Source: Monilinia fructicola (taxonomy: Eukaryota > Ascomycota > Leotiomycetes > Helotiales > Sclerotiniaceae). From it: a DNA stretch of 64,000 nt. Location of the stretch: assembly GCA_008692225.1 (NCBI GenBank), contig VICG01000014.1:1469501-1533500 (forward strand). Direction: 5' to 3'. Below are positions 38,931 through 52,155 of this stretch, piece by piece. A program made the translations under genes and the position numbers. The stretch's first letter is position 1; every line of letters starts with the position of its first letter. A model generated the notes under the pieces. The model was not told where the DNA came from, made no database searches, and saw only the letters and a program-made list of their open reading frames with translations.

Positions 38931-41900
38931 ACTAATTATAGAAAGAGAAGAAGAAAAATCTCTTCTCCTTTATAAGCAATCCAACTTGATTCGGTAATTA
39001 TTCTTTATAATAATCCAATACGAGGACTTGCTTTTTGTTCCTCCATGGTATGATTATTTGCTTTTTCTTCCAACTTTAAAAGAGGTCAAGAGTCAAAATC
39101 CATCCAGCATCGCCGATGTCATACAAGCGACTCCAACTCGTTGCAATGGACCGGGAATTGCAGCTCCCATACAAGATTCCCATCCGATCGGAAGATGGTT
39201 CCTAGGTCATCACTCTTAGGTTGAGGATATCCATTCTACCCATTCTACCCATTCTAGGTAGGTAGATAAGTGTTTCATCTGCATCCTCTTCCCAATATAG
39301 AAGCAACACCGAGCAACTCTAGAACCTCATGACTTCATCATTTTTTACCTCTGCAACTTTCCTAAACTCCTAACGTCTTGGGAGAATACAGGATGGTGGG
39401 CGTAGAACGATATGCGGAGATATATGTGTATATGTGTATCTGTATATGCTTGTATATGCTTATATATGCTTGTATAGACTGATATATTCTACATGTACTG
39501 ACATATTCTAATAACACTGATATATTCTAATAATACTGATATATACTAATAACACTGATATATTCTATATATAGAAAGATCAACTGATTCAGATGTTTCC
39601 TCGATTCCGCGTGAGTAAGAAGAAGAAGATTGAGGGGTTCAAGTGGCTACAAATTATTCATCAAGCTTTCAATGAAATGAGAGAGAGACATAGCAACGTG
39701 TTGTTTTGAACACAGCGTCAAATTTGACGCATGTGAGTCTTCACGTTTTATGGCGTTGATATAAGAACTCTGAATTTTATTTTTCCATTTTCGTTACAGC
39801 TAGCCAGCTAGCTAACTAGCTGTAGGGAAGTTCGTAACGGACCGCACTCGCGTGGAACTGAGATGGCTTGAGTTCATCAGATTCGTGCGCAGGTTGGCTT
39901 TTCCGTTCATATATCAATTCCTATGTCAATTTAATTCATCTGGGCTTTAGGAGGATGCTTGCCGAGGGTGGCTTGTGTATGTCTCGCGATTAAGCGCTGG
40001 ACGATACATGTCTAGGGGAACTATCATATTTTCCCTTATCCGCCTGCGTGACTCTTGTGGTCCCGTGTCTCAAGTTGAGAAAACGTTTACATTAGCCTAA
40101 GAACATACCAGAGGCAGTGAAAGAATGTTCAAGAGCGCTTCTTGATGTCTTACTTGCAAGCCGTTACTCACTCGTGTATAAAACCCGTTAAATGTACACG
40201 TGGACCATAAACAGAAGGCTGAACTTGGTCAAAATGAACTATCATTTCATTTTCCTACAGTCTCAATCGGACATTTGCGATGGTAGTTTCAAGATGCTTT
40301 CTGTTCTTCATTCTTTCTTCCCCTTACTTCCTTCCTTCTTCCATATATGATATCGCTATTTTCCTTTGGGCGACCTTGCCGCCATAAATTTCTCCATTGC
40401 TTCTTCCCGCGTCTCTCGTATCCAGACCAACGACAGAAACAGTTCTACGAGACATCCAACATGCCGTTCGAAGAAAATCATCAAATGTCCGATTGGCCCC
40501 TCCATCATTTGGTTCCCCTCGTGGCTGCGTGGCTGCGTGGCTGAGAGAGCCGTCTTTTACCCTTCGATGATGTTCCCTTGCATATCTTTATACGTCGATC
40601 GCTGAGGCATAAAGATCTGGCTCCTCACGATTGCAGATCATCCGCGAGAACTTTTAGTTGCGGGCACTGATTAGGATTGCATGAGCATGTTCTCTAGTTG
40701 CATATGTATTCAGATAAAGTGTGATTGGGTCTCCGAGGGTGGAGAAAGATCTGCTGCTAATGGTTCTTCCGAGACAGCGATATCGATCAAGGAACATATT
40801 CAGCTTCTCTTGCGATCGGTCCAGTGAGAGACTTCGGTGGCAATGATATCTCCAGAAGTTTTGCACGGAAGGGGGGGGTTCCAGTCTCACAGGTGCAGAA
40901 GCATTAGATCTGGTGCAATGTATCAGCGGAGATCCGTGGGTCCTCGACCGGGTGTACAAGATTTGCTAACGTACTCTGTCGATGGGCTCAGTTCACCGGG
41001 AGCACACTGCGGCTTGCAACCTTCATACGGAGTTCCACTTGGTGAATTTGACGTCGAATATTCCACGTAACATAAACTTCTACTTAGCTTCTCGATATCT
41101 TGAATTGCTTACGAGGGTTTTCATCTAGCATAACCTTACTGTTTGGGAAATTGGTGCATATCGTCTACAAATGCAAAATTTGCTAAGGTCTTTTGACGTT
41201 CAACGGTTTAGAACCCTTTCCCGGCCCTAGATGCGGTTCTTTTCCATTTGGATCTTGTCTCGAGGATTCATAACCACCACATCGAAGATTTATTGCATTG
41301 CGTGATCCAAATCAGAATGGATATATTCTAGTAAGCAGCTCAGTCCACGCACAGGCTAATTCCCCGCTTCCTGACCAAAAAGTGAGCGACGGTGAACCAA
41401 ACAGGAGAGGCCAGGATGATCAACAACAACATCTTTCCTTTTGACAAGTTACCAACTTGCCAACCATGAATTAACCTTACAGACGTGATTGACAAATATC
41501 TTCAATATCTAATTATCCACACATCCGTCCCCATTTCGCAATATGTGACGTCGTTCTTGCTTCTAATTATCATGTTGCAATTAACAAAACATCACCGTCC
41601 TCGATAAAACAGAACCTGTATTTATATATTTATATCCATATATATTTAAATTATTAGCCAAAAAACAAAACACGTTTGTATTGATAAACCCTTTTTCTGT
41701 ATTCCAGGTTATCTTTACATTTGATTTCGATTTTCGGTCTTTGATTTTTGATTTCCAACATTCAGTATTCTCTTACTCAATTTCTTTTATTCATCAAGGT
41801 TACTGCAATTTAAGTTTGACGTTAGTGTTTCAAAATTGATGAGTTGTTATTCTTTTTTTTTTCTTTTTTTCCTTTTTGTATACTTGTATCATTTGTTGGT

Positions 41901-43153
41901 TGCACACATCAAGGATGATGACGATGATGATGATGAAAGGTACGATCTTACAACTAACTGTTGGTACTTGTATCTTAACCTACCTACTACCTACTTCATT
42001 TTCAATCACCGGTAGTGCGTCCTCCTATGTATGGAGTGATGGATTCTTTTTTTCCCACCTCAATTCTCCCCACCTGTGAACAATTCTATTCTGTACTCCG
42101 TACAGAGCCGTACAGTAACAACTTTCTCCACAAGATCTTCTCCACATGAACTTCTCCGCAAGAAGAAACCATACCGCATGCGTGTCCGACCCTGTCGTCT
42201 CCTGCCTCCTCTTTCCAAAAACAACTTTACATCTTCTCAATAAGGTTTTACCCCTTTTCTTTTGAGTCGAGCTTCTAGTGAAGGAGGAGCGTGCTGTTGA
42301 TCAAGTAGAGACAGATACTCCACATTGATGAGCATGTAATTCAATGAATGGCGAGAGTGCGTTTTCATTGTATGTATGCGTGCTTTCTTTCCTTGTCCTT
42401 TGCTATCATTCTATACTGCAGATGTGCTGTCATCGTGCTACCAACAAAGCATCAGGTAGTCTTTCAGTAATTACATGCGAGTGCAGCGAATGGGCTCTCC
42501 CCAGCAGGAATGATCATTCTCTGAAGTTCTAGCGGAGGAATGATATCAGAATTGAATCTAGTTGGTCGATTTACAAATGCTCTATGAGGGAGGGAATTGA
42601 ATGGGTGTCTCTTTCACTAGTTTTGAATCAGAGTCTCTTCCACTATTCATACAGTCATATTCAATTCAATGCAGCAGCTTACTCCCCTGCCAGTAGTAAG
42701 AAGACGTAATTGAAGTCTCGTCAGCATTTTTTAGTTTTAATCCTGTTGGCCATCAATGACTTTTGCTTTAATTCATCACACAGTCGTGCTAGGGGTAGTG
42801 AGGAGAACATTTGGTAATTAGCAAGAAACATTGAACATGAGCACCTGTATCACTTGTCAAGTCATTATCAATTTCATGATATTTAGTGACGCATGAAACT
42901 TTGAAACTTGGTACCCAGATCGGGAAATATGGGATCCAATCTATTATGTTACCTGCATCGACTTCATGGCCCTTCTAATTGCAACTACCCTTTCTCTCAA
43001 TGGGGCAATTCACATAGACAACATGGGCTCCATGGGTGAAATCATTGAACTAGCAAGTCAATGTCCCCAATGCAGAGAAAACTAAGTTCACCTCATATCC
43101 CTACCACCATCATAATTTCAAACTGCAGATATGGTTAGATTACTAGACGGGAA

Positions 43154-43322
43154 TTGACCGCATGTCTTTCACTTAGAGTATCCATTCATTCGGTATCCAG
43201 TCATTCGGTATACAGTTCAATTTGAGACACTGAAAAAGTCGAAGTTGACCGCCTTGCTTTCACCTAGGGTATCCAGTCGTTCGGGACACAGTTCAATATG
43301 AGACATTGAAAAGGTCAAATGA
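43154..43322. repeat. Two-copy imperfect tandem duplication, about 75-90 bp unit
   Basis: Unit 1 (about 43154-43244) and unit 2 (about 43245-43322) both read TTGACCGC, then TTTCAC-TAG-GTATCCA, TTCGG, ACAGTTCAAT-TGAGACA-TGAAAA. Unit 1 contains an extra internal TATCCATTCATTCGG duplication. The copies differ mostly by transitions. Confidence 0.8.
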
Positions 43323-46300
43323 CTGTGGATCACTGGAAATGATTTGGTGATCTTAACAATAAGAAAACTCTCATTGTTGAACCGCAGTACAAACTATTGA
43401 ATGCCCTCCTCTCACCTTTCACCCCGCCTCACAACATTGAGTCCTGACAATCACCGAGTCAGAATGCAAAATATAGACCTTGGCGGCAGTTTAGACTGGG
43501 GAGCAGTACAACTACATGGCGTGGATGGTGTATATCACGATCCGGTAGCCGCCGCTATTCCCGTCGGTGTAGATTTTCCATGCCGATCACTATCGCACCT
43601 TCTCATAACCCCACTTGTACAGTCGGGAGATCCGTACGGGATTAGCTTTGAGTTAGCATGAGTTCTTTGCTGTATCTTTCAGCCGATTGAGCTCGTTAAT
43701 GGGCTTGGCGATTGATCACGCTGATACTTCATCGGCTCTTTCTCGATCTTTTTGCATATTGACTTTCGCAAATAGTTGGATTTGGATGCTCCAGCATTAT
43801 GCTTTTGTTTTTCTGAGTTCCTTTTCGGTATTGTGTTCCCAATGTTCCCTCAGACAGCTTTCCCCTGTACACAAGAAGGGTTCCCATGGCGTCGTAGACC
43901 TGCGTTGCGAGTAGGGTTAGAAAATCCTCTTTGATGTAGAAACATGCATTAGGTGACCCATTTCTGTACCATACTCGAGTAATATGTATTGAGTTGTTCT
44001 TTGTCGACGAGGGTTGAAAGCTTTGGCCTGTGGAGTTATTTCTGAAAGAAGTATGTCTTTCAAGGATCGTCTTCAAGTCTTGGTTGGGTGAACGATTTTT
44101 TCAGGGTCCAGAGATTTCCTGCGATAGCTGAACAGAATGACAAAGGTTTCTAGCTGATCAGATCAAAAGAGGCTATGGGATTGATTACTTTTTCATCTCT
44201 CGCGCCAATTGATACCGCTTTTTGTATGCCATCTCGTCAGCCTTTTAACACACTAAATTTACCTTGAGAATTTCACTGTTGTAACACGCCCATGTTAGTC
44301 ACGGTCTCAAAATCCCCAATACCGTATAGCACTGAGGAAGACATCGCAACCTCTTCAGAGCTTGAACAATATCTCAGGATTGAAAAAGTCACCGGAAAAG
44401 AAAATTCGGCAATCCGAAAAACAAGGCTTTCAGCCTCAATTAAGAAAAAGCCTCATATTTCCGACAACGCACATTCTGTATGGTTCATTCAAGTAAGGTG
44501 TCTGTATCCTGGCATATGCCAATTTCCAACCATGTCAGCAGCACTCTTTACCCTCTTGCTTGTAGATGTTGGCATTGAATATCAATCAAAGCTGCACCTT
44601 GACAAAGGAAAAACCAAACATGCCAATATCCATGTAAAAGGAATTGTAAAAGGGGTAGGCACAATTGAGGTCTGAGATATCCCCAAATACGAGAATCTCT
44701 GATGTGCTCATTATATCAAACTGAGCAGTAGTCTACCTCGTCTGTTTTCTGCCCACTGCCCCTTACACAGCTCATCTCGTCTTTTAGACCTCGCCGGCGA
44801 CATGATCACGAGTGTTGATTGTGTGGCAGCTGCCCCTGTATGTTTGTACCTCAGATCTTGGTTGCTTCCACTAGGACCGGGAACGAAACCGCATTTGTTT
44901 GCGGTGGGCAATAGGAGGTCTGAGGGAGATTTTTGGACCTATTAGATCCCATAGGCCATCACAGGCTCTGAGAACTTCCCAAGTTATAGTCTTCATCGGC
45001 TTCCATTTAGAAGGCCTTTGATTATCATCACATCGTTCGCTGCCCTATGGCAAAAGTTTAGAGATATGCGTGGTTGTAGAGCAGAGGAGTTCTATCGACA
45101 GATTTTGTGGCCGACTGCTTAGTGAAATTATCAAGTCGATCATTGGAAGCCTATAGTTGTAGAGCTTGCTTGTGAGGTCTCCGTAAAACGGCATAATCTC
45201 AATGCAACCCATGATAGAAATTTGTTGGTTGCTTACGCGAAAGAACCTAGTTTTGACGTATTCGGATTTTATCATTGATGTCTATGAAATGAAGCACCTG
45301 TTGATGACGTGAGTACTGTATTCTATCTCATTTGTGTCAATATATAAGTATTTTTTTGTCTCGTGCTGGATCACTCCATATCTCACGAGGTCCTATCATC
45401 GCATTGGCCGTTTACAACCTTTTTTTCAGTGCCTGGTGGAGTGCTTTTTGCGTCGATATCTGCATGGTGTCTACTGTCTGGCCTGCCCCTCAAGTCAAAT
45501 TCTTGATTGCCGATCTTGCGCTCGGGTTGAAGGTACATCGATAGCAAATGGCCAGCGCCGTGTATTTATCAGGTTTTTCTTCCTTGAAGTCCACACCGTG
45601 GAAATCTATAACGGATGGACAGACTCAGGTACAGATGTACCGCTGACGGACAAAGCCTTGCTCAACATCAAGAGTTTTTCCGTGATCTATAAAGCCGAAG
45701 ATATTGACTTTGACCGAGGATATCAATGCTTCTGGATGAGGGAGCTCACCCCATACCACGCAATCCATCTTCCATACTTTAGCATGAACCAAGGAATTCC
45801 AACAGCTATGCAGTAATCAAGTACATGAGTCTTCGGGTCTATGTCTAGATGGCGAAGGGCTTCAAGATTGGTTCGTCGCATTTTCTCAACCCAGTAGCCA
45901 ACTGCTGCAGAGGCTTTCGCAACTAGAGAGTTGAGCACCCTGGGAGTCCTGCGTCATGTGTTTGTTTTTCGGGTTTGGAAAATCTACCTTGGCGAATGTG
46001 TAACGGGGTGACGCCTCGGGCAATGGGTACAAGAATGGTCTCGTGCGGAATGCGAGGGAGGGTTTGGGGGGATTGGCTTGGTGTCTGGATTGTCTGCTTT
46101 GGGTCTCGTGCAATCTAGAGGTTCATGTTTACAGGTGTGGGTGCATGGGCGCGCTGTGGTTTGTAAGGTAGCGATCGAGATGCCTTGCCGCGCGGGGGGT
46201 GGATGGAAAATGATGGAGGGCGTTGCACCGTTCCTATCGCCAAGCTTATTAGCCCCAATTGTGAGAAGTAGTATACGAATCTAGATCATCCAAGTCATAA

Positions 46301-48187
46301 TTTTAAATTATTCTTTTCTTCTTAAAATCATATATATATTAAATCAATTGAAAAAATATGCTTACATTTTATAATGTATGAATATATTATAAGCATTATC
46401 CTTTCTAATTAAATTTTCTTCATTTTTCCATCCATTCAAAAGAAACATGTATTAATAAGTGTTTCATGACTACCCTTCTCTGCGCTAATCGCTCAACTCA
46501 TTGTGGAAGAGGCCCGTACGGGCTACACCCTATTAATAGTAACAGAAGAGGGTCCCGTTGACGGCAGTACTTCCCCCGCTTTGAGAAAATTCTATAATTA
46601 TCCTCACTTGGGCGCCTTGCTCGTTCTCAAGATCATTCCCGGCTCTCATCTGCGCTCGATGACTAGTCGATGCGCCCCTCACTTCCCAGCCCATGCGGCC
46701 ATCACCCCACGCGCAATTGAGCGAGGCAGACTGCGCCATTCCCGTCTCCTTGCTCGTTCTCGAAAAGTCTTGTCGTGCCGCGTTCTCTGTTGCTGGGCTG
46801 GGCCCTGCTGTTCGCCGCAATGCTTTTGGAGAGCTATACCTTCGCCTTGAAGGCGGTGTTGGGGGGCGTGGGATTCGCATGTTCGGTGGCGAGATAGGGC
46901 AGGGCTTTATTGCGGGAAATTGGCGAGCTGCTGTGGGGCCGTCTTGAAATTTCTCGGCTTCGGCTGGATGGTCCAGGCGATGGCGAGAGATACGGTTGAG
47001 CCTCAGGTGGCGCGGAGCATGGGATGTGTCCCTCGTCTAAAACCGCCAGGTTCCACTTCCATATGATCCCGTGGGGCGATTGTCGTAACGTCACGGATTT
47101 CGTGCTCGTTCGTCTCGGTGGACGTCAAGCGCACACGCCGTTTTAAGCTTCTTGAGATCGAGCCTCCAGAGAACGACGGCAAATACAGCGTCGGGCGGGG
47201 GATTTGCATCAGCGCCATATTCTCCTCTGATGCACGCGATAGCCTAATGATACTGGGCCAGTCGCTCCCCTGTAGAATGATACACCGCTCATACAAGATA
47301 GCCTCAGATCCACAGCTCGCTCCAAGTACTGTAACGATAAGGATAGGTAGAATATCCTCCGACTTGTCGTGACGACCTGCTCAGAAGTAAGTGGAGAACA
47401 TCTCCAGAGACAAATATCTACCTACCGTTGGATCCGGAGTCCATGGATAGCACGTCAGATACACTACCAACAAGCTCTTCACCACGGAGAACACACCCAA
47501 CAGTCCATCCAACCGACAGCGCAACCTGCTTTCACATCAAATGTAGACGCTGCAGGGGGGTGTGCGTACTTTCTGTTCAGTGTGTGTTCCATGATCTGCA
47601 AGAAGATAGACCCTCTTAAGCCCAAGCTCAAGTGACCACCAACCCCGCGCCCAGAGAAAAGACCACCAGAAAGCCAAACTATACACCGCAAAACGTCCGG
47701 CGAGGGACGTGAGGATTTCCTCGTCCACCGCCCCTGTGGCTAATGGTCTCTGCGACGCCGTGCGACTTACTTGCAAGCGGTGGCAAGATGCATCGCGCGG
47801 GCACCTCCACGCACGAGTCTGGAACCTCGGGCTGCCCGCCCGTATCCCTGGCCGTGAGCTGCGCGTGCCCGACGGCTCGTGACTTTTGCGGCGGAATCGT
47901 ATGCGCGGGGGGCTTTGGTGAGGATCTTGATGCTGCTTGGGTTTCGTCTTGGATTTCCGACTTCCGGCTTCCGGCTTCGGGCTTCCGTGGTTGAAGTCTG
48001 GTGCGTGGTGATTGGAGGTACAGTTGTCTATGGTGTGGCGGATCTGTGGAAATCGTGCTGCGAGGGGGGGTTGTTGCTGGAGCTTTGGGTGAGGGGAGGG
48101 GGGGTTGTGTTGGGGGAAAGTTTTCTGGGGTTCGGAGACGATGATGGGTGGAATGCTGTCTGTCGGCTGTGGTGGTGGGTGGAGGTT

Positions 48188-48240
48188 TGGGGATGGGATG
48201 GGATGTGATGGGATGGGATGGGATGGGATGGGATGGGATG
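48188..48240. repeat. Microsatellite (GGGAT)n
   Basis: About nine GGGAT pentamers with one GTGAT variant. Confidence 0.85.
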
Positions 48241-49231
48241 CGTGGGATGGGGTGCGTGGGATGGATGGAATGGGAAGGATAGGATCATGGATTTTGGAAG
48301 CCTAGAGTACCACAAATATGGCATATCATCACCGTTTGGGCACTCAGTTTGCTAGCATTATTCACGCAAATAGGAATTAGCATTAATAAGCTACTTTATT
48401 ATTTTACGCTTGATCTGTTGATCTTGATATATCAAGCTAAGCTTATATAAATATATTAAAAATCTCGGCTGATCGAGTGAGACTTATTGAGTTTAACTTA
48501 TTGAAGCGTATTCAAGCATATTATGAGTTCACAAGTATGATTATCGATGTCATAGTTGTTATTAATTAACATTGAAGCCATTCAACATTTGAAGTGTTTA
48601 ATACATTATCCTAGAAAAGAAACACATTTGAAATAGGGGGGCGAAAGCGAGATGGAAAAAGTGAATTTTTTTGAAAAAAAAAAACGAAATGATTAACTTA
48701 CTTCAGCGGAAGAATGGAATGATTTGAAATAGCTATTGATAATAATGAGATAGTATATTTATTGTTATTATGAAAGTTAAGTTGATACTATTCAGGTTAA
48801 GAAAACTGAAGAGTTGAAATAGTGTGAAAATAGTGTGTATTGTGATATTTAGAAACTGATAACCTTCTAGTGTTTTGAAGCTATTTTGGAACTAATATGG
48901 CATTCTAAAATCTTTTGATGTAGATGCTTGAAAGATCCTGTCATTGTGTATATAAGATATATGCCAGATGAGGAGTTGGGAGGATTCTGTGAAACGATAA
49001 TATATCGTCATAAATGTGCTACTCTAGGGGAAGTGTTTGGTGTGTATGGATTCGCTTTTAGGGTTTAGTTGATTAGAGGAAGGCGGGAAGAAAGAAAAGA
49101 AGGGAAGTTCTGGGTTTGAGGGGGAGAGGGAGAGGGAATGATAATTTTGAGGGGATGGGAGGGGGAAGTTGATTTTGAGAAGTTTAGGGAAAAAGAGGAA
49201 GAGGCGAGGGGGTGAAATGGAGAGAAGAAGA

Positions 49232-49294
49232 AAAGGTGAGGAGGTGAGGAGGTGAGGAGGTGAGGAGGTGAGGAGGTGAGGAGGTGAGGAGGTG
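49232..49294. repeat. Minisatellite, 8-bp unit GTGAGGAG
   Basis: Seven to eight tandem GTGAGGAG units sit within a longer purine-rich tract (about 49075-49345). Confidence 0.9.
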
Positions 49295-50249
49295 AAAAGG
49301 GGGAAAGGGGGAAAGGAGGAGAGGAGGAGAGGGGGGAGAGAGGAAAACTTAAGTCATAAATCAAGGTGGCATACCATATAAATGAAAATAATAAAAATAA
49401 ACATGTAACTTAGATCCACAAGTAGCACAAAAGCCCCTTAGCCAAACTAACTTCTCAATCTCAACCCAAAAACCAACAGCCAGCAACCACGCACGCACAA
49501 AAAGGAAATGAAGATACAAAATGAGCCGCATTTGAACACCACACACACCAATCGCAAACTCCAGCCAACTCAATAAACTATCCATATCAAAAGACTTGTA
49601 AAAGCAAGATTACATAACACCGATACCCATCATCCGCCCTCCAAACAACACTAGAACTAATCATAACCCAATCCACAAACACCCGAGCCCAAAAACACCA
49701 GCCAACTCTCAACCTCCTGCTCAAATCACGACATCCATCCACCACACCACCCACAGTCAACCCATTCAAGAATTCCAGAGCGAATACTCTGTACTAAACC
49801 AATTGCAACCTCACTCGTCACTCATCACGAGACCTCACGCCATACATCCAACGCGCACAGACCATCCATCCACCCACCCATCAATCAATTTCTTCCGTCC
49901 CTCCTTGCAAGATCTCCTCTCATCTGCTCTGCCCTCTCACACTGATTCCCAATCAAAGATCCCACGAAATCTTCAAGGTTGCAAGTTCTTCCTTTCGTCG
50001 CGAGATTGAGGATTCTCTTTGGTGAAATTGGCAGTGGAAAGGTCGATTGGAGTACTCGACTGCTTGCAATTGGTGTTTTGAAGAAGACGTGCGTGTTCTC
50101 GGTGTCGATCCCTCCTTCTTGATATCGGGAGCTTGTTGGTTTCGGGCTTTGAGGTGTGGTGTAGTGTTGTCTGTGTAGTGTTGAATTTGGATTGCGTTGA
50201 GTTGAGTGACTTGACTTGAGTTGAGTTGGTAGTGATAGGCAGAGGCAGA

Positions 50250-51175
50250 ATGGTATATATATTTCTAATCTTTTCAATATCCTCAAATCCAATGCAAACC
50301 CCAACAATCAAACCCACCCATTCAAAACACATAGCCAGAGACTTAGCTAACAACCCTTTTAAAATAGGTGCACGCCGATTCCTCAACCTTCAGGGCTGAT
50401 ATTAGTAAAGAAGAAGCTTATGCGCAGGTTTTAGAGGAAGCGAGAGGGTTGTTTGATGGGCAGAGAAATTGGGTATGTTTGTTTTATCTGATGTTGATAT
50501 TCATATTGTGTTATATGTTGTGATAACCTCTCTATTCGAGAATCGTGCTGATGACATCCAGGTCTGGTAAATATTCCCCCATTTCCTTTTTTGATGTTTG
50601 AAGTCATGGTATCAGGTGATGTGACATGAAGGATGAGATAGGTGATACTACGGACAAGTAAACCAAGAACCCCAAGTAACCAAAAAGTCAAATCAAAACA
50701 GTAATCTATCAAACACCGCCTCGCTCCTATGGCACGCGTATAAATCGCTCCCCTCTCCCTCCTCCCATGTAAACTGGGCCGGTTCGTACCCCCTCCCCCT
50801 CCCCCTTCAACTTAAACTCACCACCGCCACCCCCCAGGCTTCTACACCCTCGATCCCTCGACCCCCAAACCCTCCCTCATCCTCGGTCCCTTCCAAGGAA
50901 AAGTCGCCTGTCAAACCATCGCCTTCTCTCGCGGCGTATGCGGCACTGCTGCCGCCACAAAATCCACGCAATTAGTCCCCGACGTCGACGCATTCCCCGG
51001 CCACATCGCCTGCGACGCCGCCAGCCAGAGTGAGATCGTGGTGCCGATTGTGGTGGGCGGGGTGGTGAGGGCGATTATCGATGTGGATTGTGGGGTCAAG
51101 GGGGGATTTGACGAGGTGGATCGGAGGTGGTTGGAGGAGCTGGCGGGCGTTTTGGCCGAGGCGTGCGATTGGTAG
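50250..51175 (+). CDS. Free methionine-(R)-sulfoxide reductase (GAF domain)
   Basis: Five exons: 50250-50252, 50368-50472, 50562-50566, 50702-50781 and 50838-51175, giving 176 residues, the usual family size. Exon 1 is only the ATG, and exon 3 is a 5-nt microexon supplying Val37 and two bases of the Cys38 codon. All introns are GT-AG and all junctions keep frame. The enzyme reduces free methionine-R-sulfoxide using thioredoxin, protecting against oxidation. The GAF core begins near W48 and contains NWAGFY, LGPFQGK and RAIIDVD. The three family cysteines are present: Cys89 (VACQTI), Cys99 (GVCGTA) and Cys123 (HIACDA), matching the yeast YKL069W arrangement. An AATAAA lies at 51452. The wobble positions of exon 5 are GC-rich compared with the neighbourhood. 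Confidence 0.93.
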
Positions 51176-52056
51176 ATGGGTGTGGAGGGGATGTGTATGC
51201 TGTGTTGAAGGGCCGGGCTGGCGAGCTCGTGGGTGCGGTTTCGGGTTTCGGTGGATGGGTCGTTGGATGGCGTGGAGAGATGCGGACGATAGAAATAGAT
51301 TGAGAAACTTTAAGCACTTGCTTGCTTACTTACTACGTGTGACCTCATCCTAACAGGAACATGACGGAGTTCAACACATTATGGGTAGCAAGCAGCATTA
51401 GTGCTTCGATGTTCTATATCCTATATCATATATCCTATATCCCATTGATCGAATAAAAATTTAAGCTGCGTATAGCAAGCAGCTAGCCAGTAGGAGAGAA
51501 AAAAGTCAATCCTCTCAAGACATCCAACAATTACTCTCCTATCACTCCACTCCCCTGCTCTCCTTCTCTCCCTCTCCCTATTCATAATAATCTTACCTCC
51601 AACTCCCCAACGCCCTCCAAAGAAAAGAAAAGAAACCCCATCAAAGCCATTTACCTACGCACCCACTCACCCATTCACCTACCAACATCCAAGTCCTCCA
51701 CGGCATAAAAGATAAATCCAATCAACTGTGAAAGAAACACCACACAACAAACACACCACACAGCTCCCAATACATATAACACAAACGATGGAGCAAAACC
51801 CCGCATTTGTATTTCATATTTTGTATCATGTATCTTATATTCCAGCCTTCCGGATCCGACGTCAAATTGCAAAGCTCCCTTGCATCTCATTCGCATTTCG
51901 ATTTCAAATTCAAAATTCCAATTCCAATCATGAAATCTCAAAACATCAGGATTCCGTGGAGATAGATGGGTTCTGGAGGTCAGGCGGATTTTATATTAGT
52001 TCTGGATGGATGGATGCATACACATGCATCATGGTGAAATTCTATTCCTTTACTTC
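51176..52056. other. 3' flank of fRMsr, no gene seen
   Basis: Ordinary-composition DNA with a TATCCTATAT-type repeat near 51415-51440, up to the sharp boundary with the AT-rich block at about 52057. A 121-codon plus frame (51728-52093) starts at a non-ATG codon and runs into the repeat, so it is not accepted as a gene. Confidence 0.6.
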
Positions 52057-52155
52057 CTCGGGGCGCGTTTTAAAAAGGGCAAGACGAATATAGAACTTGT
52101 AATTATTTTTTGAATAAAACCTTAATGGAGTTTTATATTATTGATATACATTATA
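52057..52155. mobile_element. Family B element, left end only
   Basis: Begins CTCGGGGCGCGTTTTAAAAA and continues with GACGAATATAGAACTTGTAA and further family B left-end sequence. It matches the ends of the complete family B element at 53647-54450. It stops at the TA where the family A copy begins, so A appears to have inserted into B here. It is the least AT-shifted copy of this end in the window. Confidence 0.65.

Larger units (their letters stand above)
29582..50249. other. About 20.7-kb stretch with no convincing gene
   Basis: This lies between the divergent starts of the GATA factor (-) and fRMsr (+). All open frames are short, mostly with non-ATG starts, and none shows a recognised domain or an acceptable exon chain. 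The longest with a true ATG is 127 codons at 44292-44675. Composition is uneven: AT-rich patches at about 35090-35380, 46260-46480 and 48310-49060; a GC-rich patch at about 46480-48300; ordinary elsewhere. Part of it should be long 5' regulatory sequence of the GATA factor. I cannot exclude small or non-coding transcripts. Confidence 0.55.

Noticed and set aside
44292..44675. 127-codon plus frame with a true ATG
   Set aside because: No domain, no neighbouring exons and no homologue I can recall. It may be a small orphan gene but is not supported.
45334..45816. 160-codon plus frame
   Set aside because: It starts at GTG with no internal early ATG and no family features.
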